From Panacagrimonas sp041603235 (lineage in GTDB: Bacteria; Pseudomonadota; Gammaproteobacteria; Nevskiales; Nevskiaceae): a stretch of DNA of 64,000 nt. Below the pieces are notes generated by a model. It made no database searches. It had not been told where the DNA came from and saw only the letters and a list, made by a program, of their open reading frames with translations. Position 1 is the first letter of the stretch. The number at the start of each line of letters is the position of its first letter. The position numbers were made by a program, and so were the translations under genes. The stretch is taken from NCBI GenBank assembly GCA_041603235.1, contig JBFIES010000001.1, forward strand, positions 1 to 64,000, given 5' to 3'. Below are positions 1 through 8,357 of this stretch, one piece after another.

Positions 1-116
1 CGCTTAACTCGTTTCGCGACACGGAAATCTGGGTTCTGAAATAGCATGCCATGCGACCATGTATACACCCCGACTTCTTCACCTAATATCCAGAGTTTCA
101 CCAGAGTCACCGCCAT
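1..116 (-). CDS. Partial ORF leaving the left edge, probable first integron cassette gene
   Basis: An open frame on the minus strand starts at ATG 116 (or at GTG 110, which is preceded by GAAGG at a good six-base distance) and stays open to base 1, giving about 38 residues that begin MAVTLVKLWILGEEVG. I do not recognise the protein and the 3' end is outside the window. Its position supports it more than its sequence: it starts about 17 bases beyond a candidate attI core (133-139) and reads away from the integrase gene, as first cassette genes in integrons do. It is short, so a chance frame remains possible. Confidence 0.45.
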   Translation of the reverse strand, partial: MAVTLVKLWILGEEVGVYTWSHGMLFQNPDFRVAKRVK

Positions 117-132
117 CCTTCGATTGGCTGTT

Positions 133-139
133 GTTCAAC
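133..139 (-). other. Candidate attI core recombination site
   Basis: The minus strand reads GTTGAAC here, which matches the integron core consensus GTTRRRY. It lies about 112 bases upstream of the integrase start, the expected side for an attI site, and a leftward reading frame begins just beyond it. A 34-codon frame starting at ATG 239 on the minus strand runs across this region and stops inside the core. This recalls the short ORF within attI1, but no ribosome binding site was seen for it. The identification rests on a seven-base match plus geometry. The second, weaker half-site expected in attI was not identified. Confidence 0.4.
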
Positions 140-182
140 GCCTAATGGACGACAAAATGTCTGATAACCCAGCTTGATGTCT

Positions 183-188
183 TATAAT
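183..188 (+). promoter_or_regulatory. Possible -10 element for the integrase gene
   Basis: A perfect TATAAT lies 63 bases upstream of the integrase GTG start. No good -35 hexamer is found 16-18 bases before it, so this is a weak promoter call. I looked for a LexA operator (CTGT-N8-ACAG), common in front of integrase genes, and found only an isolated CTGT at 202-205 without its partner. Confidence 0.3.
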
Positions 189-250
189 CTGGACGCCAAA
201 TCTGTACTTGACTGATTTTGTTGTTTTTTTGATTTTCATGGGGGTGATCC

Positions 251-1243
251 GTGGATTCAGACTCAACATCTGGCGTTGCCCAGCCTCCCAAGTTGCTCGA
301 TCAGGTCCGTTTTCTGATCCGTGCGAAGCACTATAGCCGTCGCACCGAAATTGCATACGTGGACTGGATACGGCGCTTCATTCTGTTTCACGGTAAGCGT
401 CACCCCAAGGAAATGGGTCGCGTCGAGGTAGAGGCGTTTTTATCCCATCTGGCGGTGGACCGCAAAGTTGCGGCGAGTACGCAGAACCAGGCTTTGGCTG
501 CCCTGCTCTTTCTCTACCGCGAGATTCTGGAGGTGGAATTGCCTTGGCTGGACAACGTCACCCGTGCCAAGAAACCTGCACGCCTTCCCACCGTGCTCAC
601 GCAGCAGGAGGTTCAGGCGGTGCTGCGGCAATTGAACGGCACATCGGCGCTGGTCGCCCGGTTCTTGTACGGAACCGGTACTCGCCTGCTGGAGGCGCTG
701 CGCTTGCGGGTAAAAGATCTGGATCTGGAGCGGCGCGAAATCATCGTTCGCGACGGCAAAGGCGCAAAGGACAGGGTCACGGTACTGCCCGATGCGCTGG
801 TCGATCCGCTTCGCGTCCATCTGGCGGCGCGCCGCAATCTTTTTGATGAAGACCTGGCTGTTGGCAAGGCAGACGTCTGGCTGCCGGATGCGCTGTCCGT
901 GAAGTACCCGAACGCGAGCCGCGAGTGGGGTTGGCAGTATGTTTTTGTAGCGCGCTCTTTTTCAGCGGACCCGGTCAGCGGTCAGGTGCGGCGGCATCAT
1001 TTGAGCGAGAAGATCATCCAGCGTGCGGTGAAGGACGCGGTCCGTAATGCCAATCTGAGCAAACCTGCTTCTCCGCATACCTTCCGGCATTGCTTTGCCA
1101 CGCATCTGCTGGAAGCCGGTTATGACATCCGCACGGTGCAAGAATTGCTGGGCCACAGTGATGTGAGCACCACCATGATTTATACGCATGTACTCAACCG
1201 GGGCGGACGCGGTGTGCGCAGCCCTTTGGACGCGTTGCACTGA
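251..1243 (+). CDS. intI: Integron integrase (tyrosine recombinase)
   Basis: This site-specific recombinase would insert and excise gene cassettes by attI x attC recombination. It has 330 residues, normal for IntI. A SAM-like core-binding domain occupies about residues 15-100 and the catalytic domain about 115-315. The catalytic set is intact: Arg145 in GTGTR, Lys170 region in GKGAKDR, His276 and Arg279 in HTFRH, His302 in GHSD and the nucleophile Tyr311. The stretch at 211-232 (LSVKYPNASREWGWQYVFVA) is the additional helix found in integron integrases and not in XerC/D, which is why I call IntI and not a general phage integrase. The GTG start follows a strong ribosome binding site, GGGGGTGATC at 240-249. 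Cassettes would lie to the left, outside the window. Confidence 0.93.
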   Translation: MDSDSTSGVAQPPKLLDQVRFLIRAKHYSRRTEIAYVDWIRRFILFHGKRHPKEMGRVEVEAFLSHLAVDRKVAASTQNQALAALLFLYREILEVELPWLDNVTRAKKPARLPTVLTQQEVQAVLRQLNGTSALVARFLYGTGTRLLEALRLRVKDLDLERREIIVRDGKGAKDRVTVLPDALVDPLRVHLAARRNLFDEDLAVGKADVWLPDALSVKYPNASREWGWQYVFVARSFSADPVSGQVRRHHLSEKIIQRAVKDAVRNANLSKPASPHTFRHCFATHLLEAGYDIRTVQELLGHSDVSTTMIYTHVLNRGGRGVRSPLDALH

Positions 1244-1341
1244 GAAGGTTTGCACTCAGCTTTCTTGAGCCAGTGCATCAAGACAGCTTGAACTGACGCT
1301 TTCGTCGCTACCCGCCTGCCCTGCTGCCGACAAGCCGCTGT

Positions 1342-2124
1342 CTATTGACCGGGCTCGATCAGTTCTTCGGCTTCAAACCCGGCGGCTTTGCGGGCAGCTT
1401 CGTTGAATGGTTTCTGGCGGCGCACGCGGTGCTGGTCCAGCAGGGCACGGAAGGTGCTGATGGGCTCGCACCCCTCACGCTCACAGAGGTAGCGGTACCA
1501 GCGGGTACCAATGGCAACGTGCCGCACCTCTTCTTCAAGGATGACGGTGAGAATGTCCGCGCTGGCCTGGTCCCCTACTTCCTTGAGTCGCACGATCATC
1601 TGCGGCGTCACGTCCAGGCCACGGGCTTCAAGCACGCGAGGCACCAGCGCCATTCGCGCCAGGCCATGGTCTGCGGTCTTGACCGCTGCTTCCCACAGCC
1701 CGTTGTGCGCTGGAAATTCACCGTAGCTGCGACCCATGTCTGTCAGCCGACCGCGCAACATTCCAAAGTGGCGCGCCTCGTCCTTTGCCACGCTGATCCA
1801 GTCTTCGTAGTAGTCCAGTGGCATGCCCGCAAAGCGCAGCGCGGCATCCAGCGCCAGATTGATGGCATTGAATTCAATATGGGCAATGGCGTGAATCATG
1901 GCGGCGCGGCCCACCTCCGAACCCAGCCCTCTGCGCGGCACATCGCGCGGCGAAATCAGTTGCGGCGCTGCCGGCCTGCCCGCTTCAAGCTGATGCTGAT
2001 CCAGTGGGGCTGCTTGCTGCAGCATTTGATGCAGTTCGGTGGTCTGCTCAACGGCAGCAACGCGTTCGCATTTTTCATCGGCGTCGCAACACCGCCACGC
2101 TGCTTCAAGAAGTTCAGACTGCAT
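1342..2124 (-). CDS. DUF455 ferritin-like protein
   Basis: This 260-residue protein belongs to the DUF455 family, a four-helix ferritin-like fold with a probable di-metal centre related to the tRNA hydroxylase MiaE. Candidate ligands are visible: Glu84 in HIEF, Glu116 and His119 in EARH, Glu153-region helix residues, and Glu199 with His202 in EEEVRH. The biochemical role of the family is not established. The gene starts nine bases after the metZ stop on the same strand, so it is probably cotranscribed with metZ. It ends facing the integrase gene, with 98 bases between the two stops. Confidence 0.8.
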   Translation of the reverse strand: MQSELLEAAWRCCDADEKCERVAAVEQTTELHQMLQQAAPLDQHQLEAGRPAAPQLISPRDVPRRGLGSEVGRAAMIHAIAHIEFNAINLALDAALRFAGMPLDYYEDWISVAKDEARHFGMLRGRLTDMGRSYGEFPAHNGLWEAAVKTADHGLARMALVPRVLEARGLDVTPQMIVRLKEVGDQASADILTVILEEEVRHVAIGTRWYRYLCEREGCEPISTFRALLDQHRVRRQKPFNEAARKAAGFEAEELIEPGQ

Positions 2125-2133
2125 CGGGTGCTA

Positions 2134-3342
2134 TCAGCTCAGGCCGCGTGCAAGATCGGCTTCGATGTCCTCAATGTCTTCAAGCCCCACTGAAATACGC
2201 AACAGGCCTTCATTGATACCCGCCGCCGCGCGTGCTTCGGCCGTAATACGCCCGTGCGTGGTGGTTGCAGGATGGGTAATGGTGGTTCGCGTATCACCCA
2301 GATTGGCGGTGATGGAGCACAGCTTGCAGGCATCAATGAGCTTCCATGCAGCCTCGCGTCCGCCTTCCACTTCAAACGAGACGATGGCGCCGTAACCACT
2401 GCTCTGCCGGCGAGCGAGTTCGTGCTGCGGGTGGCTGCTCAGCCCCGGGTAATACACGCGGCTCACGTTGATCTGCTCATTAAGCCAGGTGGCCAGGCGC
2501 CGTGCACTTTGCTCGTGCGCATTCATGCGCAGGGCAAGGGTTTCCATACCTTTCAGGAATACCCAGGCATTGAAGGGCGACAGGCACGGACCCGCGGTGC
2601 GCATGAACCCAAACACATCCTTGCCTACGGATTCGGCGTCGCCCACTACGGCACCGCCAATGCAGCGCCCCTGCCCGTCCAGAAACTTGGTTGCAGAATG
2701 AATCACAAAGTCTGCGCCCAGCTCCAGCGGCTTCTGGAACACCGGCGTCAGAAAGCAATTGTCCACGGCCAGCTTCGCGCCATGTGCGTGAGCAATATCG
2801 GCCAGCGCCCTGATGTCTGCGATCTCTGTAAGCGGGTTGGACGGCGTTTCCACAAACAGCATCCGCGTGTTGGGTCGGATGGCTTTTTCCCACAGCTCGG
2901 GCCGCGTCGGGTCAACGTAGCTGACCTCTACGCCAAACTTGACCAGATAGTTGTTGAACAGGTTGATGGTGGAGCCAAACAGGCCACTCGATGAAAGCAG
3001 GTGATCGCCTGCCTTCATGGTGGCCATAATCAGACTCAGTATGGCCACCATGCCGCTGGCCGTCGCCACGCAGGCATCGCCGCCTTCCATGATGGCCAGG
3101 CGCTGCTCAAACATCTTGACCGTGGGATTGGTGAATCGGCCGTAGACATTGCCTGCCTGCTCGCCTGCGAAAACACGCGCGGCTTCCGCTGCGTTGTTGA
3201 ACACAAAGCTGGAGGTGGGATAGATGGCAGGCGAATGCTCCATCTCCGGGCTGCGCGATTGTGCAGCGCGAATTCCCAGTGTTGCCGGGCCCCAGTGCAG
3301 GCTCGGGTCGTCGTCAGCAGGCTTGTTGTCTTTCATGGTCAT
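2134..3342 (-). CDS. metZ: O-succinylhomoserine sulfhydrylase
   Basis: This PLP enzyme of the Cys/Met metabolism family makes homocysteine from an O-acylhomoserine and sulfide by direct sulfhydrylation. It has 402 residues, typical for MetZ. The PLP lysine is Lys219 in SATKFLDG, and SGMVA near residue 96 is the cofactor phosphate-binding loop. The gene lies downstream of purF as in Pseudomonas (cvpA-purF-metZ), which favours MetZ over MetB or MetY. The ATG at 3342 was taken; a second ATG lies two codons on. The start codon is only 18 bases after a terminator hairpin with a T tract, so expression must depend on readthrough of that structure (see the leader entry). Confidence 0.9.
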   Translation of the reverse strand: MTMKDNKPADDDPSLHWGPATLGIRAAQSRSPEMEHSPAIYPTSSFVFNNAAEAARVFAGEQAGNVYGRFTNPTVKMFEQRLAIMEGGDACVATASGMVAILSLIMATMKAGDHLLSSSGLFGSTINLFNNYLVKFGVEVSYVDPTRPELWEKAIRPNTRMLFVETPSNPLTEIADIRALADIAHAHGAKLAVDNCFLTPVFQKPLELGADFVIHSATKFLDGQGRCIGGAVVGDAESVGKDVFGFMRTAGPCLSPFNAWVFLKGMETLALRMNAHEQSARRLATWLNEQINVSRVYYPGLSSHPQHELARRQSSGYGAIVSFEVEGGREAAWKLIDACKLCSITANLGDTRTTITHPATTTHGRITAEARAAAGINEGLLRISVGLEDIEDIEADLARGLS

Positions 3343-3560
3343 TCATCCAGCGCGGGCACAAAAAAACCCGCATCAAATACGGGCCGATGAACAACACTTG
3401 CGGGTAACGCTTAGCAGTAGTCAAAAGCCCGCAAGCGTGGAAATCGGCGTGGCGCGCAGTGTAGTGAGTGAGCTGCACAAGGGTCAAACCGCCGCCGCTT
3501 GCTGATGGGTTCGCTGGCTGGCACACAGGCCTCATTGCACCAACCAGATTGAGCCCCGCC
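3343..3560 (-). promoter_or_regulatory. metZ leader with attenuator-like competing hairpins
   Basis: Read on the minus strand, segment A (CTTGCGGGC, 3427-3435) is complementary to segment B (ACCCGCAAG, 3397-3405). B can also pair with segment C (TGCGGGT, 3366-3372). C is the 3' arm of a compact terminator stem at 3367-3383 followed by seven T residues. A:B and the C-containing structures therefore overlap, the arrangement of an antiterminator and terminator switch. Because only 18 bases separate the T tract from the metZ ATG, a separate promoter beyond the terminator is unlikely. I found no S-box (SAM-I) or SAM-II core sequence. The ligand or sensing mechanism is unknown, and the stem may also terminate purF transcripts. 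Confidence 0.55.
3360..3383 (-). terminator. Rho-independent terminator between purF and metZ
   Basis: The minus-strand sequence forms a seven-pair stem, CCCGTAT with ATGCGGG around a three-base loop (3367-3383), one pair being G-U, directly followed by seven T residues (3360-3366). It lies 178 bases after the purF stop and 18 bases before the metZ start. Confidence 0.75.
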
Positions 3561-5081
3561 TCAGCCAGCGCCGGCATTCTCCATTTCAATCACGGTCGAA
3601 ACCATATTCTTGCGGGCTGCCTTGGCGGCATCAGACCGGAACAGTTCCAGCTGGCTCAGGTACTCGCTGGTGACGTCCTGGGTGATGTACTTGCCGGTAA
3701 AGACCGAGCATTCAAATTCCTGAATCTGGGCATGACGATGCCGCACAGCGTCAATCAGGTCTTCCAGGCTCTGGTAGATCAGGCGGTCCGCGCCGAGCAG
3801 CTTTTCAAGTTCCTTCTCCGACCGGCCGTGCGCAATCAGCTCATTGCTGCTGGGCATGTCGATGCCGTAGACATTGGGGAAACGCACCGGCGGCGAGGCT
3901 GAGGCGATATACACCTTGCGCGCTCCGGCTTCACGGGCCATGTCGATGATTTCCTGCATGGTGGTGCCGCGCACGATGGAGTCATCCACCAGCATGACGT
4001 TCTTGCCGCGAAACTCCACCTCAATGGGGTTGAGCTTCTGGCGCACACTTTTCTTGCGCTGGCTCTGCCCCGGCATGATGAAGGTGCGCCCGATATAGCG
4101 GTTTTTCACATAGCCTTCGCGATACGGCACGCCCAGATTGGAGGCCAGCTCCGAGGCAGGTACACGAGAGGTGTCGGGGATGGGAATCACCACGTCGATA
4201 TCATGATCCGGCCATTCGCGCATGATGCGCTGGGCCAGTTTCTCGCCCATGCGCAAGCGCGCCTTGTGCACGTAGATGTTGTCCATGAGCGAGTCAGGGC
4301 GGGCCAGATACACATACTCAAAAATGCACGGCGAGTACGAAGGGTTCACCGCGCACTGACGCTTGTGCAGGCGGCCATCCATGTCGATAAACACCGCCTC
4401 GCCCGGGGCCACGTCAGCCACCAACTCAAAACCCAGTGCATTGAACGCCACGGATTCCGAGGCAATCATGTATTCATAGCCCTGCGCGCTCTTGCGCCGA
4501 CCGTAGACCATGGGACGGATGCCGAAGGGGTCACGAAAGCCCAGGATGCCGTAACCACTGATCAGGGCGACGGCGGCATAGGCCCCGCGACAGCGGCGAT
4601 GCACGCCGCCCACAGCAGCAAAGATGTCATCGGCCTGCAGGCGCAACTTGTTCTGGCACAGCAACTCGTGCGCAAAAATATTGAGCAGGACCTCGGAGTC
4701 TGAGTCCGTGTTGAGGTGCCGGCGATCTTCGGCAAACAACTCCAGCTTCAATTCTTCCGAGTTGGTCAGATTGCCGTTGTGCGCCAGTGAAATGCCGAAC
4801 GGCATGTTCGTGTAAAAAGGCTGTGCTTCGGCTGAAGTGGTCACACCCGCCGTGGGGTAGCGCACGTGACCAATGCCCATGTTTCCGCGCAGCCGCACCA
4901 TGTGCTCTGCCGCGTGAAACACATCGCGCACCAGACCGTTGTCTTTGCGCAGGTGCAGGCGAGAACCCTCGGTCGTGATGATGCCTGCTGCGTCCTGACC
5001 GCGATGCTGCAGCATGTTCAGGGCGTCATACAGATCCTGATTGACGACCGAGTGCGACTGAATGCCAACAATGCCGCACAT
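3561..5081 (-). CDS. purF: Amidophosphoribosyltransferase
   Basis: PurF catalyses the first committed step of purine synthesis, making phosphoribosylamine from PRPP and glutamine. It has 506 residues, close to the E. coli enzyme. The N-terminal glutaminase domain starts directly with the nucleophile Cys2 (MCGIVGIQ), so there is no propeptide as in the Bacillus type. The RGQDA loop follows near residue 28. The C-terminal phosphoribosyltransferase domain carries the PRPP motif VMLVDDSIVRGTT. The start lies three bases after the cvpA stop, so the two genes are almost certainly one operon. Confidence 0.96.
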   Translation of the reverse strand: MCGIVGIQSHSVVNQDLYDALNMLQHRGQDAAGIITTEGSRLHLRKDNGLVRDVFHAAEHMVRLRGNMGIGHVRYPTAGVTTSAEAQPFYTNMPFGISLAHNGNLTNSEELKLELFAEDRRHLNTDSDSEVLLNIFAHELLCQNKLRLQADDIFAAVGGVHRRCRGAYAAVALISGYGILGFRDPFGIRPMVYGRRKSAQGYEYMIASESVAFNALGFELVADVAPGEAVFIDMDGRLHKRQCAVNPSYSPCIFEYVYLARPDSLMDNIYVHKARLRMGEKLAQRIMREWPDHDIDVVIPIPDTSRVPASELASNLGVPYREGYVKNRYIGRTFIMPGQSQRKKSVRQKLNPIEVEFRGKNVMLVDDSIVRGTTMQEIIDMAREAGARKVYIASASPPVRFPNVYGIDMPSSNELIAHGRSEKELEKLLGADRLIYQSLEDLIDAVRHRHAQIQEFECSVFTGKYITQDVTSEYLSQLELFRSDAAKAARKNMVSTVIEMENAGAG

Positions 5082-5084
5082 TTT

Positions 5085-5768
5085 TCAGATTTCCTTTTTG
5101 TGCTCAACACCGGCGCTTGTCGCGTCGGGAAGCGTGGATGATTCAGGGTAAGCCTGTGGAACTGACTGCATCTTTCTCTGCTGCTCTTCAGGATTTGGGG
5201 TCGACTCCAGACTTTGCAATCGCGGTGCCAGATGCGGCAGCAGTTCGGCAGCGGCCTCGGCGTCTTTCCTGGGCACGCTGTCGGGTTTGAGCGGATCGAG
5301 CCAGGACTCCGGAATCACAACTTTGAATCCGTCGGCCACCACGGTGGCGGGCTCAATCAGTTTTGATTTGCTCCACCAGTTTTCCGCACTCATGCCAGCG
5401 GTGCTACCCAGCAACACGGCCAGACCCACCAGCAGAACCCCGCGCAGCAAGCCAATGCCCGCGCCAGTGGTGCGATCAACGGATGAGAAACGGCTTTCCC
5501 TGATTCGGGCCACCAGCACCGCCGTCAGGATGCCGCCAATCAGGAGGCCGCCGAGAAACAGGCCGCCATAGGCAATGCCGGTGCGCAGCAAAGGGGTCGC
5601 GATGGAGCCGCTCAGTGAGTCAGCAAAATGCGGACCAAACGCGATTGCCAGAATGAAGGCCAATGCCCAGGTTCCCAGACCAAAGACTTCGCGGACAAAG
5701 CCGCGCATCACGCCGATCAGGGCAGACAGCAAGATAATGGCAATGATGCCGTAGTCCACCCAGTTCAT
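5085..5768 (-). CDS. cvpA: CvpA family inner membrane protein
   Basis: CvpA is a small membrane protein usually encoded directly before purF. Its molecular role is not clear, although it was first noted as needed for colicin V export in E. coli. The protein has 227 residues. Four hydrophobic segments occupy roughly the first 140 residues (MNWVDYGIIAIILLSALIG is the first). A polar, probably disordered tail from about 150 is rich in Pro, Glu and Gln. The position just upstream of purF confirms the assignment. Confidence 0.9.
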   Translation of the reverse strand: MNWVDYGIIAIILLSALIGVMRGFVREVFGLGTWALAFILAIAFGPHFADSLSGSIATPLLRTGIAYGGLFLGGLLIGGILTAVLVARIRESRFSSVDRTTGAGIGLLRGVLLVGLAVLLGSTAGMSAENWWSKSKLIEPATVVADGFKVVIPESWLDPLKPDSVPRKDAEAAAELLPHLAPRLQSLESTPNPEEQQRKMQSVPQAYPESSTLPDATSAGVEHKKEI

Positions 5769-5847
5769 TGGATTTCCGGGGAAAGTGGAGAGCGACGCGT
5801 CTGCGGCAATTTTAGCATCCGCCAGTCGAATTCAAGTGAGCGTCTGC

Positions 5848-6969
5848 TCAGGCCATCTTCGACAGCAGAATTTTCTCGACATCGGCGCGTGATGCCGGAA
5901 CCTTGATCAGTCCGCTCAAGCCGTCTTTCATCACGATATCCGGGTCCTTCAGGCCGTTGCCGGTCAGTGTGCAGACCACAGTCTTTCCCGCCTCGATCTT
6001 GCCGGACTTGATATCGCGCAGCGCACCGCAAAGCGAGGCCGCTGATGCAGGTTCGCAGAACACGCCCTCGCTCGCGGCAAGCAGCTTCTGCGTGGCAAGG
6101 ATTTCCTCGTCGGAACACTCGTCGAACCAGCCGCCTGACTCGTTCTGCACTTTCCAGGCCGGACCCCAGCTCTGCGGGTCGCCAATACGAATGGCAGTGG
6201 CGACGGTTTCAGGGTTCTTGACCGGACCACCACGCAAGAACGGCGCGCTGCCGGACGCCTGATAGCCCACCATCTTCGGACGTGACTTGATGGGCTCGGG
6301 TGCTTTGAGTTCACAGGCACCCTCGCAGTAGGTGCACGCGGCGGTTTCCTGCCCGGCGCACTCGCAGTAACCAATCCAGTGCGCAGTGATATTGCCCGCA
6401 TTGCCTACCGGCAGACAGTGATAGTCCGGTGCGCGACCCAAGGCTTCAACAATCTCGAACGCCGCGGTTTTCTGTCCCTGCAGGCGGTAAGGATTGATGG
6501 AGTTGACGATGCTGACCGGCGAGGTCTGCGCCACTTCCTTGACCAGGCGCATACCGTCATCAAAATTGCCCTGAATCTGTACCACCACCGCGCCATGGAC
6601 CACGGCCTGCGCCAGCTTGCCCATGGCAATCTTGCCGTCAGGGATCAGTACAAAAGCAGTGATTCCGGCGCGCACCGCATAGGCGGCCGCAGCAGCAGAA
6701 GTATTGCCGGTCGAGGCACAAATGATGGCGCGGGCCCCTTCATGCACGGCCTGGGTCACGGCCACGGTCATGCCGCGATCCTTGAAGGAGCCGGTCGGGT
6801 TGAGACCTTCAAACTTCACGTACAGCTCGTTTTCGAAACCGAGCTGACGCGGCAGGTTTTCCAGCTTGATCAGCGGCGTATTGCCCTCGCCCAGCGCAAT
6901 TGCCCGCGCCTCCCTGGCGATGGGCAAACGGTGGCGGTAATGATCGACGAGGCCGGTATAACGAGTCAT
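5848..6969 (-). CDS. thrC: Threonine synthase with a cysteine-rich insertion
   Basis: This PLP enzyme converts O-phosphohomoserine to threonine. At 373 residues it is of the short type. The PLP lysine is Lys63 in SFKDRG and the phosphate-binding loop is GNAGN at 189-193. Directly after it, residues 202-219 hold five cysteines (202, 204, 212, 215, 219) in a segment that ordinary short threonine synthases lack as far as I recall. Such spacing could bind zinc or an iron-sulfur cluster, but this is inference. The gene follows hom by 38 bases and precedes cvpA by 79, so threonine synthesis and purine genes are read in the same direction. Confidence 0.93.
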   Translation of the reverse strand: MTRYTGLVDHYRHRLPIAREARAIALGEGNTPLIKLENLPRQLGFENELYVKFEGLNPTGSFKDRGMTVAVTQAVHEGARAIICASTGNTSAAAAAYAVRAGITAFVLIPDGKIAMGKLAQAVVHGAVVVQIQGNFDDGMRLVKEVAQTSPVSIVNSINPYRLQGQKTAAFEIVEALGRAPDYHCLPVGNAGNITAHWIGYCECAGQETAACTYCEGACELKAPEPIKSRPKMVGYQASGSAPFLRGGPVKNPETVATAIRIGDPQSWGPAWKVQNESGGWFDECSDEEILATQKLLAASEGVFCEPASAASLCGALRDIKSGKIEAGKTVVCTLTGNGLKDPDIVMKDGLSGLIKVPASRADVEKILLSKMA

Positions 6970-7007
6970 AAGCGAGAGAATTCTGATGAATTGATGTCAG
7001 GCCCAGC

Positions 7008-8324
7008 TCAGGCCTTGAAGTGCTCCACCCGGATGCGGGTGGCATCGGCCCGGACGAAGGGCAATGCTGTCAGGCTTTTCAGGGCGCTGTCGAACTTGGC
7101 TTCCTGGACCACATTCGTGATCAGGGCAACGGTGGCATCTTCATGCTCACGCGGCTCCTTCTGCAGGATGGCTTCGATGCTGATGTCGGATTCCGCCAGC
7201 ACGCTGGTCATGGCCTTGAGCACGCCGGGCTGGTCTGCCACCTGCACCCGCAGGTAGTAGCTGGATTCGATCTCGGAGATCGGCAGCAGTGGCAAAGGCT
7301 TGACGCCCTGAACGCCGAAACCGAGCGCCGGCACCTGATGCTGTGATGGCGCACCCAAGCCGCGTGCCACATCAATCAGGTCCGCGACCATGGCCGAGGC
7401 CGTTGCATCTCCGCCCGCGCCCGCGCCGTAGAAACCGACCGGACCCACGGCATTGCCCTGCACCACCACCGCGTTGAGCACGCCATCGACGCGGGCAATC
7501 AGTTGGTCATCAGGCACCAGCGTGGGATGCACGCGCAAGGACACGCCAGATTCCAGATGCTGCGCAATGCCGAGCAGCTTGATGCGATAACCCAGACTCT
7601 GCGCAATCTGCATGTCCTGGGTGCTGACCGAGGGCACGCCTTCGCAATGCACGGCGTCAAACGACAGGGGAATGCCGAAAGCGATGCTGGCCATGATGGT
7701 CAGCTTGTGGGCAGCGTCCACGCCCTGGATATCAAAGGTGGGGTCTGCCTCTGCATAGCCCAGCTTTTGGGCATCGGCCAGCGCATCGGCGAAAGACTGC
7801 CCCTTCACCGACATCTGCGTCAGGATGTAGTTGCAGGTGCCGTTGATGATGCCGGCCAGACCGGAAATGCGGTTACCGCTCAGGCCTTCGCGCAGCGCCT
7901 TGATGATGGGAATACCGCCGGCAACGGCCGCTTCAAAAGACACCGGCACGCCAGATTTGGCACCGGCCGCAAAAATCTCGTTGCCGTGCACAGCCACCAG
8001 CGCCTTGTTGGCGGTGACCACCGGCTTGCCGCGCTCCAGCGCCGCGAGTAACAGGGCCCGAGCAGGCTCCATGCCGCCAATGGCCTCGATCACGATGTCC
8101 ACATCGGCGTCGCGTGCAATGTGCATCGGGTCCGCAACCAGCTCAATGCCGTCGGTGGAAACCGCGCGCTTGCGATTCAGGTCGCGTGCGCTGGCATGGG
8201 TCACCTGCAAGGGTCGGCCCACCCGTCGCGAAATCTCATCAGCGTTGGTGCGCAATACATTGACCACACCCTGCCCCACGTTGCCGAGGCCGAGCAGTCC
8301 GATCTTGATGGGTTTTGAAGACAT
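7008..8324 (-). CDS. hom: Homoserine dehydrogenase
   Basis: This enzyme reduces aspartate semialdehyde to homoserine with NAD(P)H, at the branch leading to methionine and threonine. It has 438 residues: an N-terminal Rossmann domain with GLLGLGNVGQGV near residue 9, a catalytic domain with the family segment containing YAEADPTFD around residues 195-205, and a C-terminal ACT domain from about 355 (YLRVQVADQPGVL). The ACT domain suggests feedback control by threonine. It is monofunctional, not fused to aspartokinase. It lies between alaC and thrC, and its product supplies both thrC and the metZ route. Confidence 0.95.
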   Translation of the reverse strand: MSSKPIKIGLLGLGNVGQGVVNVLRTNADEISRRVGRPLQVTHASARDLNRKRAVSTDGIELVADPMHIARDADVDIVIEAIGGMEPARALLLAALERGKPVVTANKALVAVHGNEIFAAGAKSGVPVSFEAAVAGGIPIIKALREGLSGNRISGLAGIINGTCNYILTQMSVKGQSFADALADAQKLGYAEADPTFDIQGVDAAHKLTIMASIAFGIPLSFDAVHCEGVPSVSTQDMQIAQSLGYRIKLLGIAQHLESGVSLRVHPTLVPDDQLIARVDGVLNAVVVQGNAVGPVGFYGAGAGGDATASAMVADLIDVARGLGAPSQHQVPALGFGVQGVKPLPLLPISEIESSYYLRVQVADQPGVLKAMTSVLAESDISIEAILQKEPREHEDATVALITNVVQEAKFDSALKSLTALPFVRADATRIRVEHFKA

Positions 8325-8357
8325 GAAGTTCTTGGTTTGAATCCGTTGGTTTAAGTG

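Noticed and set aside
202..213. CTGT suggesting a LexA operator before intI
   Set aside because: The required second half (ACAG eight bases later) is absent.
135..356. 73-codon minus-strand frame across the integrase start
   Set aside because: Most of it is antisense to intI; only its last part, over the candidate attI, is discussed as a possible leader ORF.
1345..2193. 282-codon plus-strand frame
   Set aside because: It is antisense to the DUF455 gene and metZ end; the minus-strand frame has family motifs and this one has none.
3343..3560. SAM-I (S-box) or SAM-II riboswitch before metZ
   Set aside because: The conserved core sequences of these classes were not found; only generic attenuator pairing is supported.
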